23,287 nt of DNA from Galactobacter sp. (GCF_022712295.1 NZ_JALAGT010000041.1:1-23287); one strand, 5' to 3'. Shown: positions 1 through 8,131, counted from the first letter of the stretch. Translations and numbers: made by a program. The notes: generated from the letters alone by a model not told the origin.

Positions 1-61
1 CACGTCCACCCACTACTCCCGCCCATCAGTCCTCCCCCGTACACCCACTGCTCCTCCCCAC

Positions 62-122
62 CGGACCAGCTTTCTGTGGGATTCGCGCCGAGTCGGCGCG
101 TATCCTATGCAATCCTGGTCCG
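62..122 (+). repeat. 61-bp palindromic repeat, copy 1 (subtype A)
   Basis: The outer arms CCGGACCAG (61-69) and CTGGTCCGG (115-123) are perfect inverted complements. The inner arms CGCGCCGA (84-91) and TCGGCGCG (93-100) pair around G92. The whole element is symmetric about position 92. It shares GATTCGCGCCGAGTCGGCGC with copy 3, which defines subtype A. It sits 36 bp beyond the stop codon of the AbiEi-like gene. It could form a long hairpin on either strand. Confidence 0.85.
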
Positions 123-158
123 GTCCGGCGGCTGGGAGGGCACTGGCGTTCATCACGC

Positions 159-1175
159 TCACCTCAGCCGGATGCGCCATTCAGGTTTGGACGGGATTCC
201 CACCTGCTGGAGTCTTTGGACGATCACCTGTGGCCTGCACATGACATCCTCGCGCGACCATCGCGAGACGCCGCCCCTGCTTTGGAACTCCAGCCGGGAC
301 TGACGATGTTTCTGCTCTGCCAGTGCCTGCCGCGTGGTGCGTCCCCTGAGGAGTTCCGGCTCCAGGTATTTGCCGAACCCGTCTCCTTCCGCGGCATGGT
401 CACGGCTGGGGAAGAAGTAGTCGGGGAAGATCTCGCCTTCATGATCTACGAACCGGCGCTGGAGTTCCGGACGCTCGAAGCCGTGCTGCAGCATGATGGA
501 CCTGCCTGCGGACTCGTGCCCGTTCTCGGCCAGGGGATCTGCGAGCGAGGCCACCAGTGTTGCCCGATCACGTTTGGTTCTGGAGCGTTCCTCGTCGATG
601 GCGGCAGAGAGAGCGTCGGCGGGAAGTGCTAGGTGAGCGGCGTGTCTGAGTCTGCCGTCCGCTACTGCCAGAGCCCGGCAGAAGGGCAGCTGCGCCGCGC
701 TCGAAGCGACCGCTACGTCGATCGGCACGGTCCAGAAATCCCCGTGGCGGTCAGGGGCCTCCACTGGACGCAGACGCCGTTGAATCCTCGGCAACTGCTG
801 AACTGCTTGGAGCAGATCCGGGGCAGCGGCAGAGGAGACGGCTGCGGCCGGTGCTTCCGATCCCAGCCGGTGGTGCTGCTGAGCCGCCACCGCGACCACC
901 TCTGGTGTCCCGAAGATCGGCATCCCGGCAAGCAAGAGTGCAGTTTCTCCCGCGAAGATCACGTCGGGGCAGCGCATCGCCTTGGCTGCCGCCACGTAGA
1001 GAAAACGCTCATGCCGCCGAGCCTTCATGAACACCTCTGCCCCCACGTAGATCCCCGGAGCCAGTCGAACCAAGCGGCCGCGCCGATACTGCCCGCGGAT
1101 GACGGGGTCGCTGGGCGCCCAGATGATCTCTGCGGGAATGTGGAGCGGACTCGGTGGGCTGGGTTCTGGTCTCAT
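159..1175 (-). CDS. Orphan AbiEi-like / DUF559-type protein
   Basis: The product is 338 residues. An N-terminal winged-helix-like segment carries the pattern YRRGRLVRLAPGIYV (residues 30-44), typical of actinobacterial proteins annotated as type IV toxin-antitoxin AbiEi-family antitoxin. The C-terminal third resembles DUF559/Vsr-like PD-(D/E)XK folds, with D252 in PDYFFP and E263-x-D265 in AAEGDGFGKY, then RWSREDV. The start is the ATG at 1175. The reading frame stays open upstream to 1373, but only by running through repeat copy 2, so that extension is unlikely to be coded protein. I see no clear Shine-Dalgarno sequence. No AbiEii toxin partner lies beside it on the visible side. Orphans of this type are common in actinobacteria and their function is unproven. 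Repeat copies 1 and 2 bracket the gene. Confidence 0.72.
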   Translation of the reverse strand: MRPEPSPPSPLHIPAEIIWAPSDPVIRGQYRRGRLVRLAPGIYVGAEVFMKARRHERFLYVAAAKAMRCPDVIFAGETALLLAGMPIFGTPEVVAVAAQQHHRLGSEAPAAAVSSAAAPDLLQAVQQLPRIQRRLRPVEAPDRHGDFWTVPIDVAVASSAAQLPFCRALAVADGRLRHAAHLALPADALSAAIDEERSRTKRDRATLVASLADPLAENGHESAGRSIMLQHGFERPELQRRFVDHEGEIFPDYFFPSRDHAAEGDGFGKYLEPELLRGRTTRQALAEQKHRQSRLEFQSRGGVSRWSREDVMCRPQVIVQRLQQVGIPSKPEWRIRLR

Positions 1176-1266
1176 GCCACGAGGATGAACCGTGCGCGCG
1201 ATGTTTGCGCCCGGACACGACGCGAATGTGGAGGACACGCCGGGGATGCCCCTCCCCTCGCAGGTC

Positions 1267-1327
1267 GGGGCCAGGCTTTCGTGAGATCCGCTCCGAGACG
1301 GTTCCAGTCCCGCGAAAACCTGGTCCC
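1267..1327 (+). repeat. 61-bp palindromic repeat, copy 2 (subtype B)
   Basis: The outer arms are GGGGCCAGG (1267-1275) and CCTGGTCCC (1319-1327), with one mispair. The centre CCGAGACGG lies around 1297. By hand alignment it differs from copy 4 at six of 61 positions, and the two share CTTTCGTGAGATCCGCTCCG exactly. It lies 12 bp beyond the stop of the response regulator gene and about 90 bp upstream of the AbiEi-like start. It may also act as the terminator of the two-component operon. Confidence 0.85.
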
Positions 1328-1338
1328 TCCCGTTGCAC

Positions 1339-1986
1339 TCAGCGGCGCATGCCGGCCGCGAGCGCGGCCGCATGCGTTCGGCTCTCGGCCTCGAGTTTCA
1401 CCAGGATGCTGGAGACGTGGGTCTTCACCGTGGCAATCGAGATGCCGAGACGGTCGGCGATCCGTGCGTTCGATAGCCCCTCACCGAGGGCTACCAAGAC
1501 CTCACGCTCGCGGGTGGTCAATGTTTCGAAGCCGTTGGGCTCTGCCGCTGGACCGGAGGCTTCCTCGTTGAGGGCTGCCAGCGCTCGGCGAGTCACTCTG
1601 GGGTCCAGCACCCCTTCACCGGCCGCAATTCTTGTCACCGCGTCGACGAGCGGGGCCGCTTCGGTGGTCTTGAGCAGGAACCCGGCGGCCCCAGCTCGTA
1701 GGGCCGTGAGGACCAGTTCGTCCTCGTCGAAGCTGGTCAACACGAGAACGTCGCCGCTGCCTTCCCGCACGATCTCACGGGTCGCCTGCACCCCATCAAC
1801 GCCCGGCATACGCAGGTCCATGAGCACCACGTCCGGGCGCAGTGCCGCTGCGTTGCGGATCGCTGATTGTCCGTCGGCCGCTTCACCCACGACCTCGATG
1901 CCGTGGCTGGTGAGGATCATGCGCAGCCCCTCACGGATCATCCCGTGGTCGTCAGCGATGAGCACACGCGGTGCGGTCTCTCTCAT
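1339..1986 (-). CDS. NarL/LuxR-family response regulator
   Basis: This 215-residue DNA-binding response regulator has an N-terminal receiver domain with acidic pair D12/D13, phosphoacceptor D57 in VLMDLRMPG, T84 and K106. It ends in a LuxR-type helix-turn-helix containing LTTREREVLVALGEG and ISIATVKTHVSSIL. The ATG at 1986 was chosen because it follows directly on the receiver motif start and overlaps the kinase stop codon in an ATGA arrangement, implying translational coupling. The longer frame to 2052 lies inside the kinase gene. The kinase next door should phosphorylate it. Its target genes are not evident; the divergent GAP-family gene at 3286 is a candidate by position only. Confidence 0.95.
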   Translation of the reverse strand: MRETAPRVLIADDHGMIREGLRMILTSHGIEVVGEAADGQSAIRNAAALRPDVVLMDLRMPGVDGVQATREIVREGSGDVLVLTSFDEDELVLTALRAGAAGFLLKTTEAAPLVDAVTRIAAGEGVLDPRVTRRALAALNEEASGPAAEPNGFETLTTREREVLVALGEGLSNARIADRLGISIATVKTHVSSILVKLEAESRTHAAALAAGMRR

Positions 1987-3176
1987 GCCTTCATCTCCTT
2001 GGGCAATTGGGCACGCACCAACCAGCCTGCCCCGTCCTGTCCAGCAGACCACGTGCCTCCAAGGGTCTTGACCCGCTCCGAAAGCAACGTCAGACCGATG
2101 CCGCTACCTTGGAGCGCAGGCTGCTGCAGGGCAACTCCGCCGGTGGAACGCACCGTTGTGGTGACCGTGTACTCGTCCTCGTCGACTCTGACGTCCACAG
2201 CGGCCCCGGAGGCGTGTTTGACACTGTTGGACAGCGCCTCCTGTACCACCGTCCCGATCGTTTGGTCCAAGGCAGCAGGCAACTCCGATTCCACGTTGTC
2301 ATGCAGTTCCGCCCTGACCCCAGAAGCCTGAGCATTGTTCACCAGGTCGGGAAGCTGCGCCCGTCCTGGCGACACCGTGAAGTCGTTGTCCCCCGAGCGC
2401 AGCACCTGAATCATGGATCGCAACGCGGAATGTGCCTCCAGGCTGGAATCACGAACCGCTTTCAGCGCCTCCCGTCCTGCGACACCGCTGTCGGTGCCCG
2501 GAGGAAGCCCCAGAGCCGCCTCACTACGGATGGCCACCGCGGAGACATGTCCCACCACGACATCGTGCAGCTCCCATGCCATGCGATCGCGTTCCACCTG
2601 CACGGCCGTCTCACGATCGAGTGCTGCCAGCCGCTTCGCATTCTCGGAGCGCTGTCTGTACAGCTGCACCAACTCACGGGACTGCGTCGTGGAGTTGGCA
2701 TACCAGTAGGAGAAGCCGAACAGGGCGCCGAATTGCAGACCGAACAGCACTGTCAGCTGAGGGTCTCTGGACAGCAGCAATGTCAAGAGGGTCAGCACGG
2801 CGCTGCCGCCCATCACCACGCCAAGTGCCTTGCGTCTGGCTGCCGCGCCGAGCGTGAGCAGGTACGCGTGCATCATCTCCAACAACACCAGCAGCGGAAT
2901 CAAGCCACCCATGGTGAGCAGGTCCGCGACGAACAGGGCGAGCGCCAGGAGCAGCCCTGCCAGTGGCGCCGGGCGTTTCACCAGCAGCACTGCGCTGGCA
3001 GGCAACGCCGTGATCAGCGTGAACCACGCACTGGGCCGTTCGTTCAGCACCGAGAAGACGTCCCACAGCCCGGACCATCCCAGCCACGTGAAGAACAGCG
3101 AGAGCAGCAGATAGCACAGAGCCTCCACCCACGGCTTCTTCACGAGGTCGTGCCAAGCGCTTCGTGGCTCATCCAT
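1983..3176 (-). CDS. Sensor histidine kinase (NarL-partner, HisKA_3 type)
   Basis: The protein is 397 residues. The N-terminal half has about five hydrophobic membrane segments between residues 15 and 158 with no sizeable extracellular domain, suggesting a membrane-embedded sensor. A dimerisation helix follows, with phosphoacceptor H204 in ELHDVVVGH. The HATPase domain has an N box at QEALSNSVKH (N317) and a G box GSGIGL (357-362). The ATG at 3176 follows a GGATGG sequence. The open frame upstream to 3362 overlaps the divergent gene and lacks membrane or kinase character. It is co-transcribed with the overlapping response regulator. The stimulus cannot be read from the sequence, although kinases of this shape often answer membrane or cell-envelope stress. 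Confidence 0.94.
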   Translation of the reverse strand: MDEPRSAWHDLVKKPWVEALCYLLLSLFFTWLGWSGLWDVFSVLNERPSAWFTLITALPASAVLLVKRPAPLAGLLLALALFVADLLTMGGLIPLLVLLEMMHAYLLTLGAAARRKALGVVMGGSAVLTLLTLLLSRDPQLTVLFGLQFGALFGFSYWYANSTTQSRELVQLYRQRSENAKRLAALDRETAVQVERDRMAWELHDVVVGHVSAVAIRSEAALGLPPGTDSGVAGREALKAVRDSSLEAHSALRSMIQVLRSGDNDFTVSPGRAQLPDLVNNAQASGVRAELHDNVESELPAALDQTIGTVVQEALSNSVKHASGAAVDVRVDEDEYTVTTTVRSTGGVALQQPALQGSGIGLTLLSERVKTLGGTWSAGQDGAGWLVRAQLPKEMKA

Positions 3177-3195
3177 GTCACCATCCAAGCAGGTC

Positions 3196-3201
3196 CTTAT
3201 A
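3196..3201 (-). promoter_or_regulatory. Possible -10 element for the kinase/regulator operon
   Basis: The minus strand reads TATAAG here, 20 bp before the kinase ATG. It lies in the 109-bp divergent gap shared with the GAP-family gene. No convincing -35 box lies at 16-18 bp, so this is a weak call. Confidence 0.25.
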
Positions 3202-3285
3202 GGGCTGTGCCTCAGCCGAAGGGATGAAGGCACCCTGGACCCTCCGCCCGATGTCGGCCCTGCACAGGCGGGGCAACCTGATGAC

Positions 3286-4047
3286 ATGGACACTCTCACC
3301 GGACTCCCGCTCCCCGTGTCGTTGGCCATTCTGGCCCTCGCCGATGGGACCAGCGTGGGCACGTTATTGATCCCGCTGTTCTTCCTGGTGGCCCCAGGAC
3401 GCCCGCGGCTTGGGCGGATTCTGTTCTATCTCGCATCCATCAGCTTGTTCTACTTGCTGGTCGGAATGCTCTTCATGCTCGGCATCGTGAACTTCATCGA
3501 CGTGGGACGAGGCTTCCTGGCCGGCGAGACCGGGCAATATGTCCTCCTCCTGGTAGGAGTCGCGCTCTTCGCCTGCGGCATCCTGATCGGACGGCGTGAT
3601 TCCCGACGCAAGAAACGTGCGGCCCAGGGAGACCCTGCGGCTCTGCAGGGAAATGGCCGACTTCTCCGCTGGCGCGAGCGGCTCCTGGCCCCGGAGACCA
3701 GTGGTGCTGCCGTCTTTGCGGTGGCCATCGCGGCAGGGCTGGCGGAGATCGCCGGAATGCTGCCTTACCTGATCGGGATGACGATGATCACCGACGCCTC
3801 GATAGGTATGCCCGGTCGTTTCGCGCTCCTGGCAGGCTACTGCCTGGTGATGATCGTGCCTGCGCTGGTGCTGATCGTGGCCAGGGTGGCGATGGCACGT
3901 CTGGTGGATGGTCCGCTGAGGCGGTTCACCGACTGGATGCAACGGACCGGGGCAGAGAACACCTCGTGGATCCTCTGCATCGTGGGATTCCTGCTGTTCC
4001 GTTCTGCGGCCTCGACGCTGCAATTGGAACTTCCACTGATCGGCTGA
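3286..4047 (+). CDS. GAP-family / SfLAP-like integral membrane protein
   Basis: The product is 253 residues with about six hydrophobic segments. The opening LPVSLAILALADGTSVGTLLIPLFFLV and the first loop are characteristic of the actinobacterial GAP family (Pfam Sap/SfLAP, sulfolipid-1-addressing protein). The family is linked to export or placement of envelope glycolipids in mycobacteria, but substrates outside that group are unknown. The ATG at 3286 puts the first membrane helix at the N-terminus; the frame is open further upstream, but that extension is Pro/Asp-rich and overlaps the kinase leader. A charged Arg/Lys-rich cytoplasmic loop (RRDSRRKKRAAQGDP) separates the two three-helix halves. 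The gene is divergent from the two-component operon and may be its target. Confidence 0.82.
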   Translation: MDTLTGLPLPVSLAILALADGTSVGTLLIPLFFLVAPGRPRLGRILFYLASISLFYLLVGMLFMLGIVNFIDVGRGFLAGETGQYVLLLVGVALFACGILIGRRDSRRKKRAAQGDPAALQGNGRLLRWRERLLAPETSGAAVFAVAIAAGLAEIAGMLPYLIGMTMITDASIGMPGRFALLAGYCLVMIVPALVLIVARVAMARLVDGPLRRFTDWMQRTGAENTSWILCIVGFLLFRSAASTLQLELPLIG

Positions 4048-4069
4048 TCGGGCTCCTACCGAACCGGTC

Positions 4070-4130
4070 AGGACCAGGTTTCCATCGGATTCGCGCCGAG
4101 TCGGCGCAAGTCACGTGGATTCCTGGTCCC
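4070..4130 (+). repeat. 61-bp palindromic repeat, copy 3 (subtype A)
   Basis: The outer arms GGACCAGG (4071-4078) and CCTGGTCC (4122-4129) are perfect complements. The inner arms GCGCCGA (4093-4099) and TCGGCGC (4101-4107) pair around G4100. It sits between the convergent ends of the GAP-family gene (stop 4047) and the DUF6176-like gene (stop 4157), so it may also end transcription from both sides. There is no T run. Confidence 0.88.
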
Positions 4131-4156
4131 GCCTAGTCGGCAGCCGATGGAGCCGG

Positions 4157-4597
4157 TCAGTCCCGTGCTGCGTCGATGAGGGCTTCCCTGACCGGCTCGG
4201 GGCAGAGCATGAACTTGGGTTGGAGTTCCTCCCACCCTGCATGCTTGGTAGCTCGCGCGAAGGCCTCATGGTCGCGATCCAGGTCGTTGTCCGTGACGAG
4301 ACCCGGCGACTGTGTCGAACCCAATTGCACGTGATACATCCACCACGACCCGTCGGCCTCCTGGTTCACGAACGTGGCTTCGAAGGCCATCCGTTCCTGG
4401 GACAGGGTGGCAACGCACTCGTCGTAACGAGCGTTGAGCATCTCCATCCACTCCTCGAAGCGGGCCTCCTGGCCTGTGAGCAGCATGGCGCGGCTGAGTT
4501 CCAAGCGCATTCCGGCCGGCACTGATGAGGGCATGGGCCAGCCACGAAAGCCGCGGCCAACAGGGTTGAAGGGGATCTCAGGGAAGGAGGAGGTCAT
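4157..4597 (-). CDS. Small DUF6176-like hypothetical protein
   Basis: The product is up to 146 residues, with no signal peptide or membrane segment. The core runs through MRLELSRAMLLTGQEARFEEW, YDECVATLSQERMAFEATF, GSWWMYHVQLG and a C-terminal WEELQPKFMLCPEPVREAL. From memory this matches the DUF6176 family, small proteins with an antibiotic-biosynthesis-monooxygenase-like ferredoxin fold; their function is unknown. Family members usually start at MRLEL, so the ATG at 4510 (117 residues) is a real alternative. Neither start has a good Shine-Dalgarno sequence. Repeat copies 3 (downstream) and 4 (upstream) bracket the gene. No functional link to its neighbours is visible. Confidence 0.65.
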   Translation of the reverse strand: MTSSFPEIPFNPVGRGFRGWPMPSSVPAGMRLELSRAMLLTGQEARFEEWMEMLNARYDECVATLSQERMAFEATFVNQEADGSWWMYHVQLGSTQSPGLVTDNDLDRDHEAFARATKHAGWEELQPKFMLCPEPVREALIDAARD

Positions 4598-4670
4598 ATC
4601 CGCAGCCTATCGACCGTGCCGCCCCCCAAATCCCCCCAATCAACTCAGGCGAAACTCTGAGCACTCGCCA

Positions 4671-4731
4671 GGGACCAGGCTTTCGTGAGATCCGCTCCGA
4701 GTCGGTGCGAGTGCCCCGAAAACCTGGTCCC
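4671..4731 (+). repeat. 61-bp palindromic repeat, copy 4 (subtype B)
   Basis: The outer arms GGGACCAGG (4671-4679) and CCTGGTCCC (4723-4731) are perfect complements. The centre CCGAGTCGG surrounds G4701. It lies 18 bp beyond the cydDC stop codon and about 70 bp upstream of the DUF6176-like start. It is the copy most like number 2. It may serve as the cyd operon terminator, although it lacks a U tract in either direction. Confidence 0.88.
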
Positions 4732-4749
4732 GCCCCAAGAGGAGCCCTG

Positions 4750-7700
4750 TCAGGCCGAGGCCACCCCGCGGTCAACGGCCCCTGCACCGCGAAGCGTGGT
4801 GACCGTGGCGGCGCGCTGGGCCTGCTCCTCCGAGTGGGTGACCAGCACCAAGGCGGTGGGACCGGCGCCGGTCAGGACATCGGTGACGAGCTCGTGCCCC
4901 TCCTCGTTGCCCAGGTGCGCAGTGGGTTCGTCCAGCACCACCACGCCGGTGCGCGCCAGCAGTGTCCGCGCCACGGCAACCCGCTGCCGCTGGCCGCCGG
5001 AGAGCGTGGAGCCGCCGGCGCCTGTGTGGGTGTCCAGACCCTCTGGCAGTGACTCGAACCAAGGACCCAGGCCCACGCGCTGCAGCGCATGCACCATCTC
5101 GTCCTCGCTCGGGGCGTCCTCCACGGAACGCCCCAACGCGAGATTCCCACGCAGCGTGGAGTCGAAGACGTAGCCGTCCTGCGGACACCAGGCCACACCG
5201 GTCGCGGCGGAGGGTCCCCACTCCCCCGCCCGACGGGCCCGCACCTCGCCCTGCAGAGGTGCAAGAAATCCGAGCAGGGTCGCCACGAGCGTTGACTTGC
5301 CCGAGCCCGACGGCCCGGTCACCGCCCAGGACCGCCCCGGTGTGGACTCGCCAGTCACCCCGGTGAAGACCGGACCGGCGCCGTAACCTGCGGCCAGCTC
5401 GCGGGCCGCGATGCCGTCGATCTGATCGGGGTCGGCGTCCTCTGCGACGTGCCCGACCTCCGTGGCAGGCTCCGTGAGCCACGGTGCCACCCGCTGCAGC
5501 ATCCCGGCCAGCACCGGGACGTTGCGCATGGCGTCGGTGAGCATCCCGAAGGGCTCATCCAAGGCCAGCAACAGCAACACGGCGAGCGCCAGCAACCGGG
5601 GATCAGCGCCGACCCCGGCCCAGACCGCCAGCACCGCTGCAACACCCGACACCAAGGTGGCGGCCGCCCGACCGAATCCTTCACCGAACGCGTCACGTTT
5701 CAACGCCGCGGCTCCGGCCGCATCCGCCTCGCCGAAGCGCTGAGCTGCCCGTGAACCAACATGGTTGGCGGCAAGATCAGACGCGGCGGCCAGCACCCGC
5801 CCCGTACGGTCGGCCACGGCCACCCGGTGTGCTGCGGTATCGCGAGCGGCCTTGCGTTCCAGCAGCAGCACCAGCACGGGCACCACCAGGACACCGAGCA
5901 GCACGGCGACCAGGGCCACGCCCAAGGTGGACGGCGCCAGGATCCCGATCGTGATGAGCGTTCCGGCTCCGGCCAACACGGCGGCCGGGATGGGCACCAG
6001 GACGCGCGGCAACGCGTCGCGCAGCTCGTCCACCTCTGCGATCAGCGTGGACAGCGCCCCACCAGGTCGGGTCAGGCGATTCCAGCCCCGGGCGTCGCGC
6101 CCCAGCGCATCCCACAAACGCACCCGAAGGTCCGAGGCCCAGCGCAACACCACGTCGTGGCTCGAGAGCCGTTCGCTGTAGCGCAGCACGGACCGGGAGA
6201 TCCCGAAGAAACGCACGCCGACGATCGCGACCATCAGGTAGAGCATGGGAGGCTGCTGCGCCGCATAGACGATGAGCCAGCCGGACACCGCGGACAGCGC
6301 GGCAGCGGCCAGCACGGAGGCTGCACCGGCCAGGACGGCGACCCACAGCCGAGCGGAACGCAGCGGGAGCAGGCGCAGGGCCGCACGCAGCCGCCCACCG
6401 CTCCCGGTCCGCCCGGCGTGCGGCGACACGACGGCGTCGCCCGAGCCCGCGCCGTCGGGCACAGGAGAAAGAACGGGGACGTCCGGGCCGGCACCCTCAT
6501 GCGGCCCGGACGTCGCCGACGAGTCGGCCGTAGGCACGGCCACCAGCCCGTCGGGTCCGAATCGCAGGCGCAGTGCAGCGCCTGCAGCCAGCTCGCGGTC
6601 GTGGGTCGCCACGATGACGACCGCGCCGGAGTCGGCGGCCCGAGCGGCGAGCGTTCGCACACGCTGCGCCGATCGGGAGTCAAGATGTGCCGTGGGTTCG
6701 TCCATCAGCACCAGGACGGGCTCGTCCGTACCCGCCTGCAGGTGCTCCAGGCGGGCCATGCCGCGGGCCACGGCCACGCGGCGGCGCTCTCCCGGGGAGA
6801 GCCGCTCGAGCGGACGGCGGTGCAGCCGAGACGGCAGCAGCTCGAGCAGGTGCGTTGCCGCGTCGCAGCCGGGAGCGTAGAGCTCCAGCTCCTCCACCGC
6901 GGTGGCAGCGGCGAACGTGGGCGCCTGGGGCACCACCACGCGGCGGGAGGCGGCCACACCGGTGACCGCGCCGGACACCGTGGCGCCCTCCGCGCCGTTC
7001 CGCACGGAGCCGGCCAGGACGTCAAGCACCGTGGACTTCCCGCACCCGGACGGCCCGGTCAGCACCGTCAGCCGGCCGGGGTGGGCGGTGAAGGACACCT
7101 GCCCGACGCCGCCGCGCCCGCCGACGCGCGCCACGGACAGGTCCGCGACCCGCACCAGGGCGCCGCCCGTGGCGTCCTGGTCCGAGGCCTCGGCCGCCAC
7201 CGGCTCGTCCAGGGCGTCCCGGACGCGGTGCAGTGCGGCGATCCCGTCCTCGGAGGCGTGATGCGCCGAACCCAGGTCACGCAAGGGGGCAAAACATTCC
7301 GGGGCCAACATGAGGGCCAGCAGTCCGGCCTCCAACCCCATGGAACCGTGCACCAGGCGAACGCCGATGAACACGGCGACCACAGCCACGGAGATCGTGG
7401 AGATCAGTTCAAGTGCGAAGGCCGAGAGGAACGCCGTCCGCAGCGTGGACATGGTGGTGGAGCGGTGGCGATCCGAGACCTCAGCCAACGCGGCACGCTG
7501 CTGCTCGGCCCGGCGCAGACCCACCAGGACAGGAAGCCCGCGGGCCAACTCGCCCAGGTGTTTGCTGAGTCGGTCCAGCCCGGCCTGAGCCTGCTCCACC
7601 CGGTCCTCGGTGTAGAGCCCGATCAGGATCATGAAGACCGGCACCAGCGGAATGGTCAGCACCAGGATGAGAGCGGAGACCCAGTCCTCGAACAGGATCC

Positions 7701-8124
7701 TGGCTCCGACCACCACGGGCACCACCGCGCAGGCGACGAGGGCCGGCAGGTAATCGCGGAAGTACGGGTCCAGACCGTCCAGCCCGCGGCTGGCCAGGTT
7801 CGCTGCCTCGGTCTCGCCCTGGCGGCTTCCCGAGGCCAGCCGGTGCCGCACCAGATCGGAGCGCATCTGCTCCTTGACCCCGAGCGCGGCCCGCTGAGCC
7901 AACACTCGAGTGCCCCACCCTGCCAACGCCCTGACGACGGCTCCGGTGAGTCCCCACCACAGGAGTGAGGACGGATTCAGCTCGTGACCGCCGGCCACGG
8001 AGGCCAGGGCGTGCGCCAGTGCGGACATCAGGGCGATGAGACCTGCCACCTTCGCCGCGGCCAGGGCGGAAAGCCCCAGCAACGCGGCGCGGGTGGTGGT
8101 GCCCTCAGGCAGTTCGGGACGCAT
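4750..8124 (-). CDS. cydDC: Fused CydDC ABC exporter for cytochrome bd assembly
   Basis: This single 1124-residue polypeptide contains two complete half-transporters. The CydD half has membrane helices within residues 10-300 and an ATPase with Walker A GPSGCGKS (357-364), signature LSPGE (442-446) and Walker B LVLMDEPT (471-478). A Gly/Ser/Pro-rich linker spans about 530-580. The CydC half has helices within 590-860 and an ATPase with GPSGSGKS (937-944), LSGGQ (1041-1045) and VVVLDEPT (1061-1068). CydDC exports cysteine/glutathione-type thiols or handles heme for bd oxidase maturation, depending on the study. In E. coli the halves are separate proteins; fusion is familiar in actinobacteria. 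The first signature has Pro for Gly (LSPGE), so its site may be less active. The gene starts 7 bp after the cydB stop. Confidence 0.96.
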   Translation of the reverse strand: MRPELPEGTTTRAALLGLSALAAAKVAGLIALMSALAHALASVAGGHELNPSSLLWWGLTGAVVRALAGWGTRVLAQRAALGVKEQMRSDLVRHRLASGSRQGETEAANLASRGLDGLDPYFRDYLPALVACAVVPVVVGARILFEDWVSALILVLTIPLVPVFMILIGLYTEDRVEQAQAGLDRLSKHLGELARGLPVLVGLRRAEQQRAALAEVSDRHRSTTMSTLRTAFLSAFALELISTISVAVVAVFIGVRLVHGSMGLEAGLLALMLAPECFAPLRDLGSAHHASEDGIAALHRVRDALDEPVAAEASDQDATGGALVRVADLSVARVGGRGGVGQVSFTAHPGRLTVLTGPSGCGKSTVLDVLAGSVRNGAEGATVSGAVTGVAASRRVVVPQAPTFAAATAVEELELYAPGCDAATHLLELLPSRLHRRPLERLSPGERRRVAVARGMARLEHLQAGTDEPVLVLMDEPTAHLDSRSAQRVRTLAARAADSGAVVIVATHDRELAAGAALRLRFGPDGLVAVPTADSSATSGPHEGAGPDVPVLSPVPDGAGSGDAVVSPHAGRTGSGGRLRAALRLLPLRSARLWVAVLAGAASVLAAAALSAVSGWLIVYAAQQPPMLYLMVAIVGVRFFGISRSVLRYSERLSSHDVVLRWASDLRVRLWDALGRDARGWNRLTRPGGALSTLIAEVDELRDALPRVLVPIPAAVLAGAGTLITIGILAPSTLGVALVAVLLGVLVVPVLVLLLERKAARDTAAHRVAVADRTGRVLAAASDLAANHVGSRAAQRFGEADAAGAAALKRDAFGEGFGRAAATLVSGVAAVLAVWAGVGADPRLLALAVLLLLALDEPFGMLTDAMRNVPVLAGMLQRVAPWLTEPATEVGHVAEDADPDQIDGIAARELAAGYGAGPVFTGVTGESTPGRSWAVTGPSGSGKSTLVATLLGFLAPLQGEVRARRAGEWGPSAATGVAWCPQDGYVFDSTLRGNLALGRSVEDAPSEDEMVHALQRVGLGPWFESLPEGLDTHTGAGGSTLSGGQRQRVAVARTLLARTGVVVLDEPTAHLGNEEGHELVTDVLTGAGPTALVLVTHSEEQAQRAATVTTLRGAGAVDRGVASA

Positions 8125-8131
8125 GATCGGT

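Noticed and set aside
62..122. Repeat copies as integron attC or Xer/dif sites
   Set aside because: No GTTRRRY/RYYYAAC core and no 28-bp XerC/XerD site pattern is present, and no integrase gene is visible. Only the loose cassette analogy is kept.
1154..3227. Plus-strand open frames opposite the two-component genes
   Set aside because: They are shadows of the response regulator and kinase, which carry all expected catalytic residues on the minus strand.
5761..7968. 735-codon plus-strand open frame antisense to cydDC
   Set aside because: It is a high-GC shadow of cydDC, with composition dominated by Gly, Arg, His and Gln and no recognisable domain. The opposite strand encodes a complete, motif-rich ABC exporter.
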